Assembly (NCBI GenBank): GCA_963676865.2
Contig: CAXXSS010000001.1
Location: forward strand, 310,001 to 374,000
Length of the DNA stretch: 64,000 nt
Source: JAAYUD01 sp963676865
Lineage (GTDB): Bacteria; Bacteroidota; Bacteroidia; Bacteroidales; Bacteroidaceae
Reading direction: 5' to 3'
Under the pieces are notes generated by a model, which saw only the letters and a list, made by a program, of their open reading frames with translations, did not search any database and was not told the origin of the DNA. The first letter of the stretch is position 1. Every line of letters starts with the position of its first letter. Both the position numbers and the translations under genes were made by a program. Below are positions 53,275 through 63,287 of this stretch, piece after piece.

Positions 53275-54798
53275 TTAATAACCAGGATTCTGTTCACCTG
53301 CCAATTGAGGGTTCACATCCATCTCTGATTTAGGTATTGGCCAAATCATTTGATAATCAGAAGCCAATTTCGACAGTAATACGGTTTTTGTAGAAGTAGG
53401 CAAATAAACTAAATCATTGTTTTGAGAAGCTGTACGTGTTACACCTTCACCCCAACGTTTCTGATCGAAGAGGAAGAATCCCTCGCCTGCTAATTCACGA
53501 CGGCGTTCTAGTTTGAGTTCAAGCATTAATGCGTCAGCTGTAACAAATATTTGATCGGTGTAACCATTGATTCGAGCAGCTTCAAGTGCATTCAAATATT
53601 TAGAAGCATTCACTAAATCAGGTGTAGACTGTTTTGCATAAGCCTCAGCTGCAATCAAATACATTTCTGCAACACGAAAGACTTGGGCCTCATGAACATA
53701 CTTGGAAGCCTCTGTTTTTACTGCCGTATAGACCTTACCTGTTTTGCAATACTTATTAAATGCATATATCTTAGCTGAAGCACCTGAAGACACGTCTAAG
53801 GTGCCAGTAGCAAAATAAGCCGTCAAACGATAATCTTTTGCTGAATAAAGAGAAATTAAATCTTTTGAAGGGATATAATCCAATTCAGAGAACTTATTAT
53901 TGCCATAGAACCATGAGCCATCACCCGAACCTAGTTCGTTCGCACTAGGCATAGCAATTTGCCAAATAGCTTCAGTGCCTGCATCATTCTGCCACATTGC
54001 TGCAAGCGTAGAGCCCGCTGTCAATGTATAAGTTCCACCAATCAAACTAACAGCATAAGTAGCAGCATTAGCATAGTCTTTCATAGAAAGAGCCACACGG
54101 GCACGCATAGCAGTAATCGCATCAACTGAAATATAATTATTTCCCACGCTACCAGCTGTAGTAATTAAAGCAGCAGCTTTGTCCAAATCTGATTTTATTT
54201 GAGCATAAGTATCGGCTAATGTGGAACGACCCTTATAGTCAGCACCACTCGTCGTAGGTGAATAAGTAATCTGTAAAGGTACACCTGTTGCAGCATTACT
54301 TGCAGAAGAAGCATCGTAAGCACCACAGAAAAATTGAGCTAATTGATAAAAACAATATGCACGAGCAAAATAAGCCTCGCCTGCATAATTCTTAATAGAA
54401 GCCTTTTCATCATTAGAATATTGCACAGTAATCGTATCCCATTTTGCAATACCTTTATCTAAATAGTAATTACAACGATTAATCTCACTATAATAGCCAG
54501 CCCAAACATCAGAGGCAGTTCCATTACTAGTCTGAATATCCCAAGTATAAAAATCACCATAGTTATTACTAAAACCCAATTTAGCATTAAAAGCATTGCC
54601 TTGAAACTCTGTAGCCAAGCGATATTCACCCGTAGTCAGCGATCTAAATAAAGAATAAATACCGATACGAGCAGAAGTAAATTCATTATAGTTTTTAAAG
54701 TATTCGGTATCCTTTACTGCACTATACGGATATTTATCCATATCACACGATGCTACAAAAACGCCAAGAATAGCCAATAATAAATATATATTTTTCAT
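53275..54798 (-). CDS. SusD/RagB-family surface lipoprotein (third locus)
   Basis: A 507-residue lipoprotein (lipobox GVFVASCDMDKYPYSAVKD). It has the classic RagB/SusD core: YFARAYCFYQLAQFFCGAYD (TPR-like helices near residue 150), MYLIAAEAYAKQSTP (near 385), ELKLERRRELAGEGFFLFDQ (near 430) and the C-terminal WPIPKSEMDVNPQL. It belongs to a different SusD branch from the two proteins at 25469 and 28345. It sits 18 bp after susC at 57798 and forms the lid of that channel. Confidence 0.95.
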   Translation of the reverse strand: MKNIYLLLAILGVFVASCDMDKYPYSAVKDTEYFKNYNEFTSARIGIYSLFRSLTTGEYRLATEFQGNAFNAKLGFSNNYGDFYTWDIQTSNGTASDVWAGYYSEINRCNYYLDKGIAKWDTITVQYSNDEKASIKNYAGEAYFARAYCFYQLAQFFCGAYDASSASNAATGVPLQITYSPTTSGADYKGRSTLADTYAQIKSDLDKAAALITTAGSVGNNYISVDAITAMRARVALSMKDYANAATYAVSLIGGTYTLTAGSTLAAMWQNDAGTEAIWQIAMPSANELGSGDGSWFYGNNKFSELDYIPSKDLISLYSAKDYRLTAYFATGTLDVSSGASAKIYAFNKYCKTGKVYTAVKTEASKYVHEAQVFRVAEMYLIAAEAYAKQSTPDLVNASKYLNALEAARINGYTDQIFVTADALMLELKLERRRELAGEGFFLFDQKRWGEGVTRTASQNNDLVYLPTSTKTVLLSKLASDYQMIWPIPKSEMDVNPQLAGEQNPGY

Positions 54799-54816
54799 CT
54801 TAAAATCTCCTATAAA

Positions 54817-57798
54817 TTAGAATGTTAATTCTAAACCGAATGAATATTGTTTTGTATTCGGGTAACGTCCCAAAGTAACATTCGTATCAACTTCAGGGTC
54901 ATAACCTTTATAGCTTGTAAAGGTCAACAAGTTACGACCAACAAAATAAATCTTGGCACCACGAACAATTTTTGTCTTCATCAATAATTTCTGCGGGAAA
55001 GAATAACCAATTGTCAAACTCTTTAGACGCACGAAAGATGCATTTTCCAATAAATGCGTATCAAATTCAATATTAGAATCGGCATTTGGAATATCGGTAA
55101 TATCACCAGCTTTCCGCCACATATCAAACATATGTGTCGTTTGATTATCAGCTGTTGCGAATTTAGCGTTTTCCGAGAAATAACGTTCGTTATTAGTCAT
55201 ATAACGGCCAAATATTCCAGAGAAATTTGCATCCATATATATACCTTTATAATCGACATGAGTACTAAATCCTCCCTCCCAAGGAGCATATTGTTGTTTA
55301 CCTGTAAACACAGCATCGTCATCCGAATAAACTTTTGTTTCGTTACCATTTTTATCTAACCAAACATTATAACCATCTTTGGGATCTACTCTTAACCAAC
55401 GAGTTTCATAGAATTCACCATAAGGTTTACCTTTCTGTAATTTCAATCCAGTACCAGTCAACACATATTCATCTTGATTTTGAAACAGTTTCGTAATTTT
55501 ATTTTTATTATAATTAAAGTTTACAGAAGCTGACCAAAATAGATCTTTAGTTTTGATGATATCCGCACCTAGCGTAACATCAATACCACGGTTTTGCATA
55601 GAAGCTACATTCATATTCGCATCATTGTAACCTGTTGTCATAGAAATAGGAACACTCATCAACATATCTTCTGTAGCACGATTATAGTACTCGATATCCC
55701 AATTGAAAATATTGAAAGCTTTACCAATTAATGCCACATTAAAAGTCTTTACTTTTTCCCAAGACAAATCAGGATTTGCCATTTGAGAAAGTCCAACACC
55801 GGTAACGCCATTATAAAGAGGTCCTGTACTGACTAAACCTAGCGCACTATAAGGATCTATACCAGAATTACCAGTAACACCGTAACTCACCTTCAGTTGT
55901 AAATCATTAATAGGTTTGATATTACGCATAAAAGCTTCACGCTTCAAATTCCACATTGCACCTGCCGACCAAAACGTAGCCCATTTATTATTTTCGCCAA
56001 AAAGCGAAGAGCCGTCACGACGAATAGACAGATCGACAAAATATTTCTGCAAATAATCATAATTCAACGTCGCAAAATAGGAATTAAATACAGTTTGAGT
56101 TATATATGTATAAGTCGAATTAGGCACACTAATTTTTGCAGCAGCACTCAGCAACATCAGATTCACATCAGTTAAACCTGTACCTGTTTCACGAAATCCA
56201 TCATTCTTTGATATGATAGACTCTTGACCAATCAAAGCAGTAAAATTATGAGCCCTATTGATACTGAACTTATACTCTGCCGTATTAGTATAAGTAAATT
56301 GATAATAGCGTTGAAATCCTTCCGTACGCGTTCCGGCACCGTCAAATGGACCTACTGGCAAAGCCATAGAAGTAAGGCGATAATCATAAGCTTCAACAGC
56401 CTGTTGTGCACGGATATTCAAACCCTTTATAGGATTAATATTAAAATAGGTATTCGCATTTAAACGAATCATATCATTCGTAGAAGGCTGAATTTCTGAA
56501 AGATAGTACGGATTATAATATCCTAGATCATCAAAATAATCTAATCTATTACCATAACCAGTAAACTTACCGCTTGCATCAGTTAAAATCTGGTAATAAC
56601 TCTGTGTAGGCAAATAAATACGAGAAGCATAAACCTTATTATAAACTGAATTGGCCGTTCCACTAAATGCAGAAGTAGCATATTTCGTGTATGACAGGTT
56701 CATATTGACGCCAGCTTTCAACCAATTAGTAATGCTTGTATCAACACGAGAGCGGATTGTTTCACGGCGCATATTTGAGTCGTCCATAATACCGTCTGTT
56801 TTATAATGATCGGCTGAAAGATAATAACTGGTATTATCAGAACCACCTGTTATATCTAAAGAGACCTCTGCTGTTGGTTTTGTATCCCCAAAAAAGACTT
56901 TAGACCAATCCGTAGAAATATGATTATCCACATAAAATTTCTTTTTAGTCTGAAAGGCAGCATCATTAGCTTTAGTAGGATCCAGAATTTCCTGGAAGTT
57001 CAACCATTGTTCTGCATTCATCATTGTAACATGGTCACCAGTCATTTTAGAGAAACCATACTGAGCATTCACAGTTATACGAGGATGTTCACCACGAAGT
57101 CCACGTTTAGTAGTCATAATAACTACACCATTAGCGGCACGAGAACCATAAATAGCTGTAGCTGAAGCATCTTTCAGGACAGTCATCGATTCAATATCGT
57201 TCGGATTCAATGCCGTGAAAGCACCCGAAGAAATAGGAGAACCGTCAAGAATGAACAACGGGGTAGTGGAAGCACTGATTGAACTGATTCCGCGAATACG
57301 CATGCTAACACCAGCAGTCGGCTCACCAGAAGAAGTAAACACCTGCAAACCGGCAACTTGCCCCTGAAGAGCATCAGCGATATTTGCGATAGGCTTTTTT
57401 TCCAATTTCAAGGCACTAACTGTTGCTACAGAACCAGCTATCGCACCTAATTTTCTAGCAGAGCCATACCCCGTAACAACAACCTCACCTAAAGTCTGTG
57501 TGTCAGAATCAAGAACAATGCGCATATTAGACGAAATAGCGATTGTTTTTGTGGTCATTCCAACATATGAAACCCGAAGGACTTTGGCTGAAATCGGAAC
57601 ATTAAAACTAAAACGTCCATCAACATCGGTAACAACACCTACCTTATTAGCACCTACAACTGCAACAGTAGCCCCCACGATGGGTTGGCCATCTTCACTC
57701 GAAAGGACTAGACCTGTAACCTTTCGAGAACTCTGGGCAGTTGTCAAGCCAATCCCTATAAAGAGACAAGCTAGCAATAGCAATAACTTTTTTCTCAT
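54817..57798 (-). CDS. SusC/RagA-family TonB-linked outer-membrane protein (third locus)
   Basis: A 993-residue protein: signal peptide (MRKKLLLLLACLFIGIGLTT), regulatory-like domain (about 26-95: GLVLSSEDGQPIVGATVAVV), plug (about 110-225 with LFILDGSPISSGAF and ATAIYGSRAANGVVIMTTKR) and barrel ending QYSFGLELTF. It carries no N-terminal anti-sigma-signalling extension. Upstream lie a protease gene and a fimbrillin-like gene on the same strand, so the imported material may be peptide or glycopeptide rather than polysaccharide (inference). Confidence 0.95.
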   Translation of the reverse strand: MRKKLLLLLACLFIGIGLTTAQSSRKVTGLVLSSEDGQPIVGATVAVVGANKVGVVTDVDGRFSFNVPISAKVLRVSYVGMTTKTIAISSNMRIVLDSDTQTLGEVVVTGYGSARKLGAIAGSVATVSALKLEKKPIANIADALQGQVAGLQVFTSSGEPTAGVSMRIRGISSISASTTPLFILDGSPISSGAFTALNPNDIESMTVLKDASATAIYGSRAANGVVIMTTKRGLRGEHPRITVNAQYGFSKMTGDHVTMMNAEQWLNFQEILDPTKANDAAFQTKKKFYVDNHISTDWSKVFFGDTKPTAEVSLDITGGSDNTSYYLSADHYKTDGIMDDSNMRRETIRSRVDTSITNWLKAGVNMNLSYTKYATSAFSGTANSVYNKVYASRIYLPTQSYYQILTDASGKFTGYGNRLDYFDDLGYYNPYYLSEIQPSTNDMIRLNANTYFNINPIKGLNIRAQQAVEAYDYRLTSMALPVGPFDGAGTRTEGFQRYYQFTYTNTAEYKFSINRAHNFTALIGQESIISKNDGFRETGTGLTDVNLMLLSAAAKISVPNSTYTYITQTVFNSYFATLNYDYLQKYFVDLSIRRDGSSLFGENNKWATFWSAGAMWNLKREAFMRNIKPINDLQLKVSYGVTGNSGIDPYSALGLVSTGPLYNGVTGVGLSQMANPDLSWEKVKTFNVALIGKAFNIFNWDIEYYNRATEDMLMSVPISMTTGYNDANMNVASMQNRGIDVTLGADIIKTKDLFWSASVNFNYNKNKITKLFQNQDEYVLTGTGLKLQKGKPYGEFYETRWLRVDPKDGYNVWLDKNGNETKVYSDDDAVFTGKQQYAPWEGGFSTHVDYKGIYMDANFSGIFGRYMTNNERYFSENAKFATADNQTTHMFDMWRKAGDITDIPNADSNIEFDTHLLENASFVRLKSLTIGYSFPQKLLMKTKIVRGAKIYFVGRNLLTFTSYKGYDPEVDTNVTLGRYPNTKQYSFGLELTF

Positions 57799-57851
57799 AA
57801 AAAACTCTCTCTTAAAATTAAACTTATATTAATTATATAAAATAATCCTTG

Positions 57852-57859
57852 CAAATGTA
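57852..57859 (-). promoter_or_regulatory. Putative -7 box (TACATTTG) of the third susC
   Basis: On the minus strand TACATTTG matches TAnnTTTG, 53 bp before the susC ATG. It suggests the 246-bp gap after the peptidase gene carries a separate promoter. Confidence 0.55.
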
Positions 57860-58044
57860 ATAAATATTAATCAGTCATAGTATATTATTATGATTTTTTT
57901 TATATAAAAGACATTTTCGCCCTACAATAATTAAAATTCGTATATAATATCTTCAGCACTAGATGGAAATTTCAAAATCACTTTATCAAAAAAGGCATCT
58001 ATAGCTTATTTAAATGACACACGATCTTTTGACCACTTTCTTTT

Positions 58045-60042
58045 TTATTGATGCATTACCGGCGGTGGCAATGGAGGATAGACCTTTTCGCCTATTCCCT
58101 GAGTAAATGCTGCTTCATGAGCAACACTACTAGAATTATCAAGTATCTCATCATAATTCACATCTTTTGCTAAAAAATCATTATAGGTAAAAGATCCTCC
58201 TCCCAAATCATGAACAATCCGTTTAGCAATGAGATAGCGTGACCAAGCATTAAAGTAGCGGCGATTATCAATCATAATACTGATATTTTCAGGGCGCCAT
58301 ACACCTTTAGCATAGCTGGCATAACCACCTTCCCACGCACCTTCTTTAGAGAATTTCCCTATTCCGGTTCCAATCATATCTTTCCAAAAATAAGTAGTAC
58401 TGGTCGCAGAAATATCAGCTGTTATATTCAACCCGAAAGGCACAGTCCAAGAATGACCAGATATAGTCGTACTAGTATATGTTGCCGTACCATAATATTC
58501 ATCCAGCAACTTACCAAAGCAGTGTCCACCTCCTTCGTGAATCAATGTATTACGCCAATCACCGGTAGAATATCCTGTAGTAGCAGGATCTTTGCCAGCC
58601 CATCGTAAAGAACCAGCCGTTAGTGGGCACATAGCAAATGCTCTTCCACTACTATAAGTCCACGTAATACCTCCATAACGAGCATCATTGATAATCATCA
58701 GAATAGCGACATTATCAACTGTCGTTTTTCCCTTAACAATGTCAGGACAATACTGAGTAACAAAACTAAATATCTTATCGGCGTCTGCCGTCATACTATA
58801 ATTACCATCCCATTCCCATCCGGCACCGAAATACGTATCATGTAGATGAGCAGGATGAGCAGCGTCAGTAGCCAAGCTATCCGCACCTTGCTCGTTTGAA
58901 ACAGCAGCAAGAAAATAAACATTAAAATAGTCTTTATAAGATTTATATGGCTCCACACTAAAGAAAAAATCCATAGCAGCTCTCGCTTTTTGCTCAAATA
59001 GACCACCATAAGAAAGTTGTGATTGAGTAAATCCCTCCGGAATAACGACAATAGTTACAGGATTCGTTTCACGATTCTTCATATATGTAATAACATCGCC
59101 TGTATTATAATTCGAAACTTTACTTACGATACCCCCCGTCACTGTTACTGATTCGTCCCATGCAGCAACGCTAATACTATTTACTACTATTTCTTTATTG
59201 CCTATAACAGAAATATTGACCGAATAGTGCATATTTTTCTCTAGCGTTTGTTTAAATTCAAAAGACTTTGTCGTTCCATCAGAAAATGTCAGCATAAGGT
59301 TATTACCACTCAAACTCTGAACAGGCACAATACACGAATAACTTTTACTATATCCGCTAGGAGCAGAAGCAAGCTTAGTCATCGTAATAGCAGTAGAGTT
59401 ACCTATCGTAACCATATTACCATTATAAAGATTGACAGTAGCCTGATTTAACGCTGTAGTTGAAGCGCCGGCTACAATATCGCCAATACTCGTACCATAC
59501 TTAATATTAATAGTAACCACAGAAAAGAGATGCGACATATTGATAGGAACAGCTGTATTCGATTTTGTCGTCGTAGCTGTACCATAAATAAAATCAGCTT
59601 TATGCATCTTTTCAAGTGTACTTTGATCTGTTGGACAAGAGAATATTTGGCTCGACATGGTAGCATTCGAATTGTAAGGAGCATAAGCATAAACTTTACA
59701 TGCGGTATCGTCCTTTCCGTCTGGCCACACACTTGTCTCAGATGTAGCCCATAAAGAACCATCATATGAATATTGCCTATTTGAAATCTGAGTTGTTGTA
59801 GATGTCGAACTGCTGTTACTTGTAACTGTAGGAATAACATAAATGCCTAAAGCGTCGCCAGAAATAAAAGAAGACGAACTGCTGCCTGCATCCGTAAATT
59901 CAGAAAGGGTAGGATTGATAGAGAATAATGTTTCCGATGACGAACTATCATTACCGCTTGAGCAACTCCATAATGCAACAGCTGCACTAACGTAGGCAGC
60001 TAACCATATTGTTCTATATTTATTAGAATATTTTATTTTCAT
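58045..60042 (-). CDS. M64-family metallopeptidase with N-terminal fimbrillin-like domain
   Basis: A 665-residue lipoprotein (lipobox AVALWSC, Cys near residue 27, followed by an acidic, serine-rich linker). Residues about 40-300 resemble the fimbrillin/Mfa-like fold (SGDALGIYVIPTV, VYAYAPYNSNATMSSQ, SHLFSVVTINIKYG). Residues about 320-600 match peptidase M64 (IgA-peptidase type): TIVVIPEGFTQSQL, then AARAAMDFFFSVEPYKSYKDYF-like sequence, and the metal site His502-Glu503...His507...Asp514-Glu515 in IHEGGGHCFGKLLDEYY. The zinc motif has three residues between Glu and the second His. The start overlaps the preceding fimbrillin-like gene by 4 bp. Confidence 0.82.
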   Translation of the reverse strand: MKIKYSNKYRTIWLAAYVSAAVALWSCSSGNDSSSSETLFSINPTLSEFTDAGSSSSSFISGDALGIYVIPTVTSNSSSTSTTTQISNRQYSYDGSLWATSETSVWPDGKDDTACKVYAYAPYNSNATMSSQIFSCPTDQSTLEKMHKADFIYGTATTTKSNTAVPINMSHLFSVVTINIKYGTSIGDIVAGASTTALNQATVNLYNGNMVTIGNSTAITMTKLASAPSGYSKSYSCIVPVQSLSGNNLMLTFSDGTTKSFEFKQTLEKNMHYSVNISVIGNKEIVVNSISVAAWDESVTVTGGIVSKVSNYNTGDVITYMKNRETNPVTIVVIPEGFTQSQLSYGGLFEQKARAAMDFFFSVEPYKSYKDYFNVYFLAAVSNEQGADSLATDAAHPAHLHDTYFGAGWEWDGNYSMTADADKIFSFVTQYCPDIVKGKTTVDNVAILMIINDARYGGITWTYSSGRAFAMCPLTAGSLRWAGKDPATTGYSTGDWRNTLIHEGGGHCFGKLLDEYYGTATYTSTTISGHSWTVPFGLNITADISATSTTYFWKDMIGTGIGKFSKEGAWEGGYASYAKGVWRPENISIMIDNRRYFNAWSRYLIAKRIVHDLGGGSFTYNDFLAKDVNYDEILDNSSSVAHEAAFTQGIGEKVYPPLPPPVMHQ

Positions 60043-60938
60043 TTGTTCAAGTCTTTAACGGTTAATGAAGTTCTAATTTTATTAGCCTCAGTATAAGTAA
60101 AAGCGAAATTATATTCTTTTCCACTAACCAGTTGAAGCCTGCTACTCATAGAATAAGCTAGACGAATAATATTATTCGCATTACTTGGGTCTGGATATGC
60201 CACAGAAATCAAATCGGAGCCAACAGATAGTTCTTGAGGAACTACGATACACTCTAATTTCTTACTGTCTGCTATATAATAAGGAGTAATATTCGAGGTT
60301 TTAATATCAGAGGATACTTCTCCCGTAGCAAAATTAATTGTTCCACTATATGCTACATTACGAATAGAAAATGAAGCAGTAGACAAATCAACTGTAGCAG
60401 GCAGACTGAGAGTAACTGTTATTTTGCACATTTTATGCTTCATGCTGAGAGGAATGCCCGTACTATTATTATCGTAAGTCACAGCATTAGCTGTGCCATA
60501 TAAGAAATCGGATTTTCGAAGAGCAACTTCAGTAGATTGGTCGATGCCAAGTTCAAAAGAAGCGGCCTTCACCGAAGTACTCGAAGCCATATTAGTATAT
60601 GGATAATATGCGACCACATCGAAAGGACTATCGGCATCTTTCCAATAATACTTGGATATTGTTGCCCACACACCATCGGCCGAAAGCGTATAAGCCACAT
60701 TATCGACATAATTGCCCGTTATTGCAGTAAGCGTAGCCGGTGTAGCAACATCTGCACGAGCTAACATAAATAGACCAATCTGATCACCAGATTTAAAACC
60801 AGACTCCATTGCAGCCCTCGACTGAACTGTTGGTACGATTGAAATAACTTGCTCTTGGGTAACAGAACTATCATCTGGACTTTGACATCCCCCGACAAAT
60901 AGAATCATAGAGATTAGACAAATTAAACATTTCTTCAT
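60039..60938 (-). CDS. Fimbrillin-family lipoprotein
   Basis: A 299-residue lipoprotein from the ATG at 60938 (MKKCLICLISMILFVGGCQS; the frame runs further upstream, but those residues would precede the signal peptide). The mature part shows the fimbrillin-like pattern seen in Bacteroides FimA/Mfa-type proteins: VQSRAAMESGFKSGDQIGLF, DVVAYYPYTN, DFLYGTANAVTYDNNSTGIP, LSMKHKMCKITVTLSL. It is the same domain type as the N-terminal half of the peptidase encoded next, with which it overlaps by 4 bp. It may act as a surface-exposed scaffold or binding partner of the peptidase, not necessarily as a pilus subunit. Confidence 0.82.
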   Translation of the reverse strand: MKKCLICLISMILFVGGCQSPDDSSVTQEQVISIVPTVQSRAAMESGFKSGDQIGLFMLARADVATPATLTAITGNYVDNVAYTLSADGVWATISKYYWKDADSPFDVVAYYPYTNMASSTSVKAASFELGIDQSTEVALRKSDFLYGTANAVTYDNNSTGIPLSMKHKMCKITVTLSLPATVDLSTASFSIRNVAYSGTINFATGEVSSDIKTSNITPYYIADSKKLECIVVPQELSVGSDLISVAYPDPSNANNIIRLAYSMSSRLQLVSGKEYNFAFTYTEANKIRTSLTVKDLNK

Positions 60939-61295
60939 AAACACAGTATAAATAGTTTTTCTGCAAAAATATAAATAAAATTCAAATAAAAAAATAATAT
61001 TTATCATATTTCAGTTATTTAAAGCTGATTATTTTAGTTTTTTCAACTTTTAGCTTGTCACCCTTGCACGAAAAGAGCACAAAAAAGATTATTATAATCC
61101 GCTTAAAGCAACAGCACATCATATTTTTTTATTAATTAATCACCTCCAAACGCCCAAAGAAAATCAGAACATTTATATATTAATCAATAGAGAGAATCGC
61201 ACTCAAGTTTCAATCAATAAAAATTAATCCTTTTATTTTGCTAGACGCTCTGAGTTGCAGTATCTTTGCAGCGACTAAAATAAATAAAATAAGAC
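60939..61295. other. Divergent intergenic region fimbrillin / DUF4923
   Basis: AT-rich, no gene seen. It holds the full promoter of DUF4923 (61237-61268) and, on the minus strand, TATTTTTG (60964-60971), a possible -7 box for the fimbrillin-peptidase genes. Confidence 0.6.
61237..61268 (+). promoter_or_regulatory. Bacteroidetes promoter of the DUF4923 gene
   Basis: TTTG at 61237-61240 and TATCTTTG at 61261-61268 with 20 bases between them; the ATG is 27 bp downstream. Confidence 0.8.
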
Positions 61296-61940
61296 ATGAA
61301 AAAATTAAGATTTTTTACTATTGTCGCTATATGCACAATGAATCTTGGAGTAGCAGGACAAGCTTCTGCCCAATCGTTACTGGATAACATTAAGAAAACG
61401 GCAACTCAAATCACTCAGAAATCAATGCAAGGTTCGTCAATCTCAAAGATGTTGGACGGTGTTATAGGTTCGTCCAGCTTATCAGAAAAGGATCTGATCG
61501 GGACGTGGAAATATGTTGGTTCCAATTGTGCTTTCTCAAGTCAGAATATGCTTGCCAAGGCTGGAGGCGAAATGGCTGCCCAAAAGATAGAGAGCAACCT
61601 GAATCCTATTTATAAGAAAGCAGGGCTGAGCACCGCAAATACTTATTTCACACTAAGTAGCGATAAAAAATTTTCAGCAAAAATAGCAGGAAAGAGTATA
61701 ACCGGCTCGTATTCTTTTGATGCTAAAAACAATAAGATAACATTTCAAGCTCCGTTGTTACGCTCCACATGCTATGTAACAAAATCAGGATCGAACTTAA
61801 ACTTCCTTTTCGATTCCACCAAGTTACTTAGCTTGTTACAGACAGTTTCGGCCGTCAGCAACAATGCCACCTTACAAACGCTAGGTACACTCTCCAAAAA
61901 TTACGATGGAGCCAAAATGGGATTCGCTCTGAGAAAATAA
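61296..61940 (+). CDS. DUF4923 family exported protein
   Basis: A 214-residue protein with a signal peptide (MKKLRFFTIVAICTMNLGVA..., cleavage near QASAQS). The mature part matches DUF4923, a lipocalin-like beta-barrel family of Bacteroidetes: DLIGTWKYVGSNCAFSSQNM, FTLSSDKKFSAKIAGKSITG and ITFQAPLLRSTCYVTKSG. The function is unknown. It is monocistronic and convergent with the histidine kinase gene; the two were only about 13 bp apart before the ISAs1 element landed between them. Confidence 0.88.
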   Translation: MKKLRFFTIVAICTMNLGVAGQASAQSLLDNIKKTATQITQKSMQGSSISKMLDGVIGSSSLSEKDLIGTWKYVGSNCAFSSQNMLAKAGGEMAAQKIESNLNPIYKKAGLSTANTYFTLSSDKKFSAKIAGKSITGSYSFDAKNNKITFQAPLLRSTCYVTKSGSNLNFLFDSTKLLSLLQTVSAVSNNATLQTLGTLSKNYDGAKMGFALRK

Positions 61941-61968
61941 AAGAAGTCCGTCAAATCTATTCCAAATT

Positions 61969-63287
61969 CAGGGCTGACGCATTAAGAATTCAGTTCGTAT
62001 TTTTCTCATTATATATTATTAACTCAATATATTGATATATAGTATATTATATATGCATACGTGTCCGTATTATTTACTATATTTGTATAGCTTTTATACA
62101 TAAATAAATAAACGATATGGACTTAGTAACGATATTAAGAGAAGTAGAAGACCCCAGAAGGGATCATTTAAAGGAGCACAGTTTGGGGTGTATTTTTTAT
62201 ATTACAATGGCCGCGGTAGTTTGCGGTGCTGAAAGCTGGTATGAAGTAGCTGAATTCGGCAAAATGAAAGAGCCCTTTCTCCGTTCCCGTATAAAGGGCT
62301 TTAAAGGTGTTCCTTCCCATGATACCTTTAACAGAGTTTTCTCCATTCTTGATCCAAAGGAACTTGAACGTGGTTTCAGGATGTGGATTCATGAGATATG
62401 TGGAAAATATAGTGGTATAGTGGCAATAGACGGGAAGGAAATATGTGGTGCAAGAGTGGAAAAGAAAGACGGCAGTTTTGAGCCTTTACGTATGGTCAGT
62501 GCATGGGCTGCATCCAATGGCGTTACACTTGGGCAGGAGAAGGTGGGCAAGAAGAGCAATGAAATAAAAGCCATTCCAAAACTGATAAAGGCTTTAGATT
62601 TGTCGGGATGTGTAGTGACCATAGACGCCATGGGTTGTCAGCATGAAATAGTTGAAACGATCATAAAAAACAAGGCGGACTTTGTCATCTGTGTGAAAGA
62701 CAACCAGAAGAAACTGCATAATGAGATAAAAAGCTACTTCACAGGTATCGACTTTAATGGGAATAAGATCAATGGACACGGGCATATACCACCAACCAGG
62801 TACCAGGCTTCATACACAGAGGAATGCGGTCATGGACGGAAGGAAAGGAGATATTGCCAAGTATATAACAATGGGATGACAGGTGAAATTTTAGGGTGGG
62901 AAGGTGTCCGCTCCGTCGTTTGTCAGACAAAGATCACGACTCAGCTGAAAAGCAAGAAAACAGTAGAGGAAAAACATTATTATATCACATCCCTACCTTT
63001 GGATTCGGACAGAATCATGCAGGCTATAAGGACGCATTGGAGCATAGAGAACAATCTGCATTGGCAGTTGGACGTGACCTTTAACGAGGACGATACCAGA
63101 AAAAGAAAGAATGCGGCGCAGAATTTCTCCCTCATCAGCAAGATCGCACTCGCCCAAATAAAAAACAGCCAAAGAAAGGGGAGCTTCAAAATGAAAAGGA
63201 AACTTGCAGGATGGGATGAAAATTACATGATAGAACTATTGGATTCAAACTGGACACAAAATTCAAATTCTTAATGCGTCAGCCCTG
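61969..63287 (+). mobile_element. ISAs1-family insertion sequence, intact, 1319 bp
   Basis: Perfect 22-bp terminal inverted repeats (left CAGGGCTGACGCATTAAGAA..., 61969-61990; right 63266-63287) flank one full transposase gene. A 9-bp direct repeat lies immediately outside. The element sits between DUF4923 and the histidine kinase and supplies the kinase's present stop codon. Confidence 0.95.
62117..63274 (+). CDS. ISAs1-family transposase
   Basis: A 385-residue transposase. The N-terminal DUF4372/DDE_Tnp_1-associated region (DPRRDHLKEHSLGCIFYITM, then GVPSHDTFNRVFSILDP) is typical. The DDE catalytic fold has Asp in AIDGKEICGA (near residue 110), Asp in VVTIDAMGCQHEI (near 175) and Glu in THWSIENNLHWQLDVTF (near 310). 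The gene is complete and within a few bases of the right inverted repeat, so the element is probably active. Confidence 0.95.
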   Translation: MDLVTILREVEDPRRDHLKEHSLGCIFYITMAAVVCGAESWYEVAEFGKMKEPFLRSRIKGFKGVPSHDTFNRVFSILDPKELERGFRMWIHEICGKYSGIVAIDGKEICGARVEKKDGSFEPLRMVSAWAASNGVTLGQEKVGKKSNEIKAIPKLIKALDLSGCVVTIDAMGCQHEIVETIIKNKADFVICVKDNQKKLHNEIKSYFTGIDFNGNKINGHGHIPPTRYQASYTEECGHGRKERRYCQVYNNGMTGEILGWEGVRSVVCQTKITTQLKSKKTVEEKHYYITSLPLDSDRIMQAIRTHWSIENNLHWQLDVTFNEDDTRKRKNAAQNFSLISKIALAQIKNSQRKGSFKMKRKLAGWDENYMIELLDSNWTQNSNS

